From assembly GCA_013285905.1 (NCBI GenBank), contig JABDGU010000014.1, positions 1-47,597 of the forward strand: 47,597 nucleotides of DNA, given 5' to 3'. Shown here piece by piece: positions 42,406-47,597 of this stretch. The notes under the pieces were generated by a model. It ran no database searches. It was not told the origin of the DNA and worked only from the letters and a program-made list of their open reading frames with translations. Source of the DNA: Bacteroidota bacterium. Lineage in GTDB: Bacteria; Bacteroidota; Bacteroidia; Chitinophagales; Chitinophagaceae. Within the stretch, counting starts at the first letter, position 1, and every line of letters starts with the position of its first letter. A program made the position numbers and the translations under genes.

Positions 42406-42614
42406 CCCCGACCTTTAGGTCGGGGACTGAAAGACAAACAAAAGAGGCTTTAGCCGAAATGAGTAATAAGAGTGTTGTTGAGAAAATTTTGGCTAAAGCC
42501 TGAGAATAGAGATTGGGTTCCCCGACCTGAAGGTCGGGGCTATTGAAAAGATATTTTTTGTTGGTCAGGCGACCAACAACGGCATGGAAAGGTGATGCGA
42601 CCTAAAGGTCGGGG
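42406..42614. repeat. REP cluster between the inserted genes and nuoI
   Basis: It contains CCCCGACCTTTAGGTCGGGG (42406-42425), CCCCGACCTGAAGGTCGGGG (42520-42539) and CGACCTAAAGGTCGGGG (42598-42614), the palindrome TTGTTGGTC-AGGC-GACCAACAA (42558-42579), and the motif pair GGCTTTAGCC (42449) / GGCTAAAGCC (42491). The same families occur at 7339-7494. This is the only content of the 279-bp gap before nuoI. Confidence 0.8.
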
Positions 42615-42678
42615 CTATTGCAAGAGCTATTTTATAAAAGGGCAATTGTGAGAAAAAATAAACAGGTAAAACAAACAA

Positions 42679-43155
42679 ATGTTTTTAAAAGATTATTTCG
42701 GGGTAATATTCAAATCGGCTAAATCCTTGCTAAAGGGGATGAAGCTGACAGGGTATTATTTTACGCATCCTAAAGAGATCCTTACCGAGCAATATCCGGA
42801 TAACAGGGCTACGCTTAAAATGGCAGACCGTTTTCGGGGAGAGGTAGTGATGCCACACGATGAAAATAACGAACACCGCTGCACCGGCTGCCAGGCATGC
42901 GAAATAGCCTGCCCCAATGGCACTATAAAGATCATAACAAAACAGGAAGTACAGGCTGATGGCAAAAAGAAAAAAAGAATTGACACTTTTGTTTATCACC
43001 TCGACTTGTGTACGATGTGCAATCTCTGTGTAGTGGCTTGTCCATCGGATGCAATTATTATGTCGAACGATTTTGAGCATAGCGTATATGATAAAAAGAC
43101 ATTGAAAAAAGTATTGAACAAACCTGATTCTAAACTAATGGAGGGTGTAGAGTAA
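42679..43155 (+). CDS. nuoI: NADH-quinone oxidoreductase subunit I
   Basis: 158 residues. A ferredoxin-type subunit holding two [4Fe-4S] clusters (N6a, N6b): CTGCQACEIACPNGTI and CTMCNLCVVACPSDAI. The N-terminal helix sits on the membrane. It overlaps nuoJ by one nucleotide (TAATG), so the block I-J-K-L is tightly packed, unlike the H-I junction. Confidence 0.97.
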   Translation: MFLKDYFGVIFKSAKSLLKGMKLTGYYFTHPKEILTEQYPDNRATLKMADRFRGEVVMPHDENNEHRCTGCQACEIACPNGTIKIITKQEVQADGKKKKRIDTFVYHLDLCTMCNLCVVACPSDAIIMSNDFEHSVYDKKTLKKVLNKPDSKLMEGVE

Positions 43156-43751
43156 TGAACGCCTCAACTGTCATATTTTATATTCTGGCTGCGCTTATTT
43201 TGGGCGGAGCTATCTTGTCGGTCACTTCGCGTAAAATATTCCGTGCAGCTATCTACTTATTATTTTCGCTCATAGGTATTGCGGGTTTATATTTCTACCT
43301 TAATTATGAATTTATTGCGGCTGTGCAGGTTATAGTATATGTGGGTGGTATTGTGGTGCTTATTATCTTTTCGGTTTTCCTTACGCATGAGTCCGGCAAA
43401 GACATGAAGAAGCCGGCGCTCGGGCGGGCCCTGTTCTCTTTCCTGGCGGCTGCGTTCGCGTGCGCACTTACCATGTCGCTTATAATGAAGCAACAGTTCA
43501 TTCCTACGCCCAATGCAGCTATAGAACCAAGTGTAAACAATATCGGCACTCAAATGCTGAGCACAACCCAATTCGGCTACATACTGCCTTTTGAGGTGGT
43601 TAGTATGTTACTGCTTGCCGCAATGATAGGTTGTATTGTTATTGCCATAAAAGTAAAAGCACCTGAAAATATTATAGCTGCAGGACATGAGTTAAAAGTG
43701 CCTGATGATATAAATGAAGAAATTGAAGAACAAATAAATGCAAGTTTATAA
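43155..43751 (+). CDS. nuoJ: NADH-quinone oxidoreductase subunit J
   Basis: 198 residues, about five membrane helices. Conserved segment AAIYLLFSLIGIAGLYFYLNYEFIAAVQVIVYVGGIVVLIIFSVFLT contains the pi-bulge helix of NuoJ. The C-terminus is acidic (DDINEEIEEQI). It overlaps nuoI and nuoK by one nucleotide each. Confidence 0.95.
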   Translation: MNASTVIFYILAALILGGAILSVTSRKIFRAAIYLLFSLIGIAGLYFYLNYEFIAAVQVIVYVGGIVVLIIFSVFLTHESGKDMKKPALGRALFSFLAAAFACALTMSLIMKQQFIPTPNAAIEPSVNNIGTQMLSTTQFGYILPFEVVSMLLLAAMIGCIVIAIKVKAPENIIAAGHELKVPDDINEEIEEQINASL

Positions 43752-44062
43752 TGGGAATAGGCCTGACACAGATATTATTTGTTAGCACAGCTTTGTTTTT
43801 CATAGGGGTGTACGGTTTCCTTACACGCCGCAATATGATCACAATGCTGATGGCGATAGAACTGATATTGAATAGCATCAATATCAACTTTATTGCTTTT
43901 AATAAATACCTGTACGCTGATAAACTGGATGGATTGTTCTTTACAGTATTTATCATCACTATTGCGGCTGCAGAGGCCGCAGTGGCGATTGCCATAATTA
44001 TTAACCTGTATCGCAGCTATAAGTCGATAGACATAGAAGATGCAGACACAATGAAATATTAA
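43751..44062 (+). CDS. nuoK: NADH-quinone oxidoreductase subunit K
   Basis: 103 residues, three membrane helices, normal length. Proton-channel Glu residues are seen in MLMAIELILNSININFIAF and ITIAAAEAAVAIAIIINLYR. It is related to MrpC antiporter subunits. It ends 3 bp before nuoL. Confidence 0.96.
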   Translation: MGIGLTQILFVSTALFFIGVYGFLTRRNMITMLMAIELILNSININFIAFNKYLYADKLDGLFFTVFIITIAAAEAAVAIAIIINLYRSYKSIDIEDADTMKY

Positions 44063-44065
44063 TAT

Positions 44066-46042
44066 ATGCTGAGCGCCGCTTTAATAGCATTGATACCACT
44101 TTTGCCCATCTTTTGCTTTCTGCTGATAGCATTGCTGGGAAAGAATGCCTTTCCTAAATTCTGTGGAGTGCTGGGCACGCTTTCTATATTGGGTTCTTTT
44201 GTTCTTTCGGCTGTTGTTGCTTTTCAGTATTTTTTCCAGGTTGGGAAAGTGAATGGAATATATCAGCAGTTAATCCCGATAAAATTTGAATGGCTGCAAT
44301 TCTCTCCGAACGTTTCCATAGATATGGGCATCCTTCTCGATCCTATATCCGTGATGATGATATTGATAGTGACCTTTATTTCTTTAATGGTGCACATCTA
44401 TAGCCTCGGGTATATGAAGGGCGAAGAGCGTTATGCCACTTATTATGGTTTCCTTTCGCTTTTTACTTTCTCCATGTTGGGTTTGGTATTATCTTCCAAT
44501 ATTTTCCAGATATACATATTCTGGGAACTGGTGGGCGTATCATCTTACCTGCTCATAGGGTTCTATTTCGACAGGCCATCGGCCGTGGCAGCAGCTAAAA
44601 AAGCATTTATTGTAACACGCTTTGCAGACTTAGGATTCTTAATCGGGATATTAATACTTGCTTTTTACTCAGGAACACTGGATTTCCAGACTTTGATAAC
44701 AAGACTGACTACACCGACGGATCAATTGAATGCCATTACGTCTGCATCATTTATGGGCATGTCTGCTTTGATGTGGGGCTTGGTGTTGGTCTTTATAGGC
44801 GGTGCAGGCAAATCAGCGATGTTCCCCTTACATATATGGTTGCCGGATGCAATGGAAGGTCCTACGCCGGTATCGGCATTGATACATGCCGCCACTATGG
44901 TTGTAGCGGGTGTGTTCCTTGTGGCAAGATTATTCCCCGTTTATTCTCTTTCCTGCCACTCTGCTTTGGACGTTGTGGCTTATGTGGGCATTTTCTCTTC
45001 CTTCTTTGCGGCTATTGTTGCCTGCACACAAACTGACATTAAGCGCGTTTTGGCATATTCTACCATGTCGCAGATAGGGTATATGATGTTTGCGCTGGGT
45101 GTATCGGGTTATGGGGGAGAACATGGGCTTGGCTATATGGCTTCGATGTTCCACCTGTTCACACATGCCATGTTCAAAGCGCTGTTGTTCCTGGGTGCCG
45201 GTGCTGTGATACATTATGTGCATAGCAATGAAATGAAGGATATGGGCGGGCTTAGAAAGCTGATGCCCATTACGCATATCACCTTTTTAATAGCTTGTTT
45301 GGCAATAGCGGGCATACCGCCTTTTGCTGGTTTCTTTAGTAAGGAGGAAATATTACAAGCGGCTTACCAATCCAATAAAATGATCTTTTTTGTTGCTATT
45401 CTTACTGCGGCTATTACGGCATTCTATATGTTCCGTTTGTATTTTAGTATTTTCTGGAATAAGGACCTCACCCCGGCCCTCTCCATAAATGGAGAGGGAG
45501 AAAATGGCCACGCACATGGCCATTCTAAAAGCGAGGGAACAGGCTCTATGCTTATGCCTTTGATAATATTAGGCACACTTTCCTTAATTGCAGGCTTCGT
45601 GCCTTTTGGCAAATTGGTTACTTCTGATGGAAAAGAATTGCTTACAGAATTTCACATCAGTTTTTCTGTTGCCCCGGTATTGCTTGCCTCTGCTGGTATA
45701 TTACTGGCTTATAATTTCTACAAGAAAGAGAATGAAAAACCCCAAAGTGTGGCGGATGGCTTGAAAGGCTTATACAGCGCTGCTTATAAAAAGTTCTATA
45801 TTGATGAGATATACCTTTTTGTTACAAAGAAACTGGTGTTTAATTTAATAGGACGCCCGGCTGCATGGTTTGACAGGAACGTGGTAGATGGCACCATGAA
45901 TATGATAGCTACCGTAACAGAAAAAACTTCTTATTCAATAAAAGCAATACAATCGGGTAAACTGCAGCAATATTCTATTTACTTTTTTAGCGGGGTGATA
46001 GGCTTTGTTCTGTTGTTTATCTATTGGTGGAAACGAGGTTAA
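44066..46042 (+). CDS. nuoL: NADH-quinone oxidoreductase subunit L
   Basis: 658 residues, antiporter-like proton-pumping subunit. Conserved: EERYATYYGFLSLFTFSMLGLVLSSN, FWELVGVSSYLLIGFYFDRPSA, HIWLPDAMEGPTPVSALIHAATMVVAG, DIKRVLAYSTMSQIGYMMFALG, and the C-terminal transverse helix. An oddity at about residues 468-480 is the in-frame peptide DLTPALSINGEGEN, encoded by a REP-like palindrome (45466-45500), placed in a loop just before a His-rich stretch. The subunit looks intact otherwise. Confidence 0.97.
   Translation: MLSAALIALIPLLPIFCFLLIALLGKNAFPKFCGVLGTLSILGSFVLSAVVAFQYFFQVGKVNGIYQQLIPIKFEWLQFSPNVSIDMGILLDPISVMMILIVTFISLMVHIYSLGYMKGEERYATYYGFLSLFTFSMLGLVLSSNIFQIYIFWELVGVSSYLLIGFYFDRPSAVAAAKKAFIVTRFADLGFLIGILILAFYSGTLDFQTLITRLTTPTDQLNAITSASFMGMSALMWGLVLVFIGGAGKSAMFPLHIWLPDAMEGPTPVSALIHAATMVVAGVFLVARLFPVYSLSCHSALDVVAYVGIFSSFFAAIVACTQTDIKRVLAYSTMSQIGYMMFALGVSGYGGEHGLGYMASMFHLFTHAMFKALLFLGAGAVIHYVHSNEMKDMGGLRKLMPITHITFLIACLAIAGIPPFAGFFSKEEILQAAYQSNKMIFFVAILTAAITAFYMFRLYFSIFWNKDLTPALSINGEGENGHAHGHSKSEGTGSMLMPLIILGTLSLIAGFVPFGKLVTSDGKELLTEFHISFSVAPVLLASAGILLAYNFYKKENEKPQSVADGLKGLYSAAYKKFYIDEIYLFVTKKLVFNLIGRPAAWFDRNVVDGTMNMIATVTEKTSYSIKAIQSGKLQQYSIYFFSGVIGFVLLFIYWWKRG
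45466..45500. repeat. REP-like palindrome inside nuoL
   Basis: The stem 45477-45485 with 45490-45498 (CCCTCTCCA / TGGAGAGGG) is preceded by CCTCACCCCGGC. It matches the elements at 7582-7618 and 13111-13142 in reverse orientation. Translated in frame it gives LTPALSINGEGE in NuoL. Confidence 0.85.
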
Positions 46043-46070
46043 AATGTTAAAAGGGTAAAAAGTTAAAAAG
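46043..46070. repeat. GTTAAAA/AAGTTAAAAAG low-complexity repeat between nuoL and nuoM
   Basis: AATGTTAAAAGGGTAAAAAGTTAAAAAG-type sequence follows the nuoL stop directly. It is similar in kind to the other intergenic repeats of this window. Confidence 0.55.
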
Positions 46071-46093
46071 TCTTGTATTGAATAATATAAATA

Positions 46094-47597
46094 ATGGTAT
46101 TTGAAATGAATTTATCCTTACTCATATTAGTTCCACTGCTTACGGCAATTGCTGTGCTGTTTTGTGGCAATTCGAAGCAAGTGAAATGGGTTTCGTTCAT
46201 TGGCTCAATGGCCCAACTGGGCCTCTGCACCTACATTATGTTTACCTATATGGGTGCAAAGGCTGCGGGGAATACATCACAAATGCTTTTTGAATCGCGG
46301 TATGCATGGTATCCCGCACTGGGTATAGAATATTATGTTGGAGTAGATGGTATATCTATTGCTATGCTGATGCTTACAGCCATAGTGGTAGTAGCCGGTG
46401 TACTTGTTTCATGGAATATCGAAAGGCTGACCAAAGAATTTTTCTTCCTGTTATTATTATTAAGCGTGGGCGCTTATGGTTTCTTTATTTCGCTGGACCT
46501 GTTCACGATGTTCTTCTTCCTTGAGGTAGCGGTTATCCCTAAGTTCCTACTGATAGGCATTTGGGGCAGCGGCAAGAAAGAATACAGCGCTATGAAACTT
46601 GCATTGATGCTAATGTCGGGTTCGGCATTGGTATTGGTAGGATTGCTTTGCCTGTACTTTAATACAACATTAGTAAACGGCAAGCACACGTTCGACCTGT
46701 TGCAAATTGCACACCAGCATATACCGATTGACGCGCAGCGATTTATTTTCCCGCTGATGTTTGTGGGTTTTGGCATATTCACAGCTTTATTTCCGTTTCA
46801 TACATGGGCGCCAGACGGACACTCATCTGCACCCACTGCAGCTTCTATGTTCCTTGCAGGCATATCAATGAAACTGGGCGGCTACGGCTGTCTGCGTGTG
46901 GCTACTTACCTGATGCCGGAAGCGGCACATGAATATTCATGGATCATCATCCTGCTTTCTACGATTGCCATTATATACGGTGCATTTGCAACTCTCATGC
47001 AAACAGACCTGAAATATATTAATGCTTATTCCTCCGTGAGCCATTGCGGTTTTGTATTGTTTGGTATTGGTATGCTCACCCAAACAGCAATAACGGGGGC
47101 AGTAATGCAAATGGTATCTCACGGTTTGATGACAGCCCTTTTCTTCGGCGCCATAGGCATGATCTACGAACGCACTCATACCCGAATGGTGGCGCAATTA
47201 GGTGGCTTGCTGAAAACAATCCCTTTTATAATAACGGTGTTTGTTCTTGCGGGTTTATGCTCCCTTGGTTTGCCGGGTTTATCGGGCTTTGTGGCAGAGA
47301 TGACAGTATTTATGGGCGCCTGGCAGCGGAGTGGCTTATTTAATCATGTTGCAACGGTGCTGGCTTGTGCCTCTATAGTGGTAACGGCAGTGTATATATT
47401 AAGGGCTATTGGCTCATCAGTTATGGGGCCTATAAAAAATCAGGAGTTTGCTGTTATACCGGATGCAAGGTGGAATGAAAAACTGGCTTCCGGCTTGCTT
47501 ATTGCCGGCATAGTGGTAATAGGTATTGCGCCTTTTTTGCTGAATGGACTGATTAGCCCTGATACGCATGTTATAATGGAGAATGTGGCAAGGGGTG
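46094..47597 (+). CDS. nuoM: NADH-quinone oxidoreductase subunit M (3' end outside window)
   Basis: The frame starts at 46094 (MVFEMNLSLLILVPLLTAI; an in-frame ATG at 46106 may be the true start) and stays open to the window end, so about 500 residues are seen. Conserved: YYVGVDGISIAMLMLTAIVVVAG, FFFLEVAVIPKFLLIGIWG with the key Glu, FPFHTWAPDGHSSAPTAASM, DLKYINAYSSVSHCGFVLFGIG and PGLSGFVAEMTVFMGAW. It is the second antiporter-like proton channel of complex I. nuoN is expected next. Confidence 0.95.
   Translation, partial: MVFEMNLSLLILVPLLTAIAVLFCGNSKQVKWVSFIGSMAQLGLCTYIMFTYMGAKAAGNTSQMLFESRYAWYPALGIEYYVGVDGISIAMLMLTAIVVVAGVLVSWNIERLTKEFFFLLLLLSVGAYGFFISLDLFTMFFFLEVAVIPKFLLIGIWGSGKKEYSAMKLALMLMSGSALVLVGLLCLYFNTTLVNGKHTFDLLQIAHQHIPIDAQRFIFPLMFVGFGIFTALFPFHTWAPDGHSSAPTAASMFLAGISMKLGGYGCLRVATYLMPEAAHEYSWIIILLSTIAIIYGAFATLMQTDLKYINAYSSVSHCGFVLFGIGMLTQTAITGAVMQMVSHGLMTALFFGAIGMIYERTHTRMVAQLGGLLKTIPFIITVFVLAGLCSLGLPGLSGFVAEMTVFMGAWQRSGLFNHVATVLACASIVVTAVYILRAIGSSVMGPIKNQEFAVIPDARWNEKLASGLLIAGIVVIGIAPFLLNGLISPDTHVIMENVARG

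Overview
The window comes from a member of the Bacteroidota, most likely a Chitinophagia/Sphingobacteriia-type genome. Supporting signs are several secreted proteins with type IX secretion (T9SS) C-terminal sorting domains, a gliding-motility type C-terminal domain, DUF3109, a GGGP-synthase family enzyme, a 458-residue RadA, promoter -7 boxes of the form TAnnTTTG, and many short palindromic intergenic repeats typical of the phylum. The exact species cannot be read from the sequence.

Layout. 1-3.8 kb: surface and secreted proteins (end of a T9SS cargo protein, a small membrane protein, a collagen-motif lipoprotein, an HExxH protein with a small secreted partner). 3.9-7.1 kb: housekeeping genes radA, DUF3109 and a CBS-domain protein, with a REP-like cluster. 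7.1-13.0 kb: an accessory stretch bounded by palindromic repeats. It holds two unrecognised proteins, a translationally coupled zinc-ribbon/TPR gene pair and a very acidic small protein. 13.1-18.2 kb: trigger factor, tRNA-Leu(TAG), an orphan response regulator, a PemK/MazF-type toxin with an unrecognised partner, and glycyl-tRNA synthetase. 18.3-24.5 kb: an NTF2-like secreted protein, an MBOAT/SGNH acylation pair, mscL, a GGGP-synthase family gene, a YCII protein and an OmpA-like lipoprotein. 24.6-31.5 kb: uvrA, a periplasmic cyclophilin, a frame-broken RelE/ParE toxin with its antitoxin, methylmalonyl-CoA epimerase and an iscS-iscU-iscA cluster. 31.6-36.7 kb: three large T9SS-exported proteins. 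36.8 kb to the end: the complex I operon nuoABCD-H-IJKLM.

How genes work together. The nuo operon encodes the membrane arm plus the B, C, D and I connecting subunits, but the NADH-oxidising module (E, F, G) is absent between D and H, where it often sits in related bacteria. Instead there is a 23-bp repeat. A roughly 2.1-kb AT-rich block with a P-loop protein, a secreted BamE-like protein and a mini membrane protein separates nuoH from nuoI. One palindromic repeat has been absorbed in frame into nuoL. iscSUA forms a minimal Fe-S assembly set, and Fe-S clusters are needed by the complex I subunits B and I.

The best candidates for something undescribed are the zinc-ribbon/TPR pair at 9.4-12.6 kb, the PemK-type toxin with an unrecognised upstream partner at 15.6-16.4 kb, and the HExxH protein plus secreted partner at 2.2-3.7 kb. 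All function statements for these three are inference.
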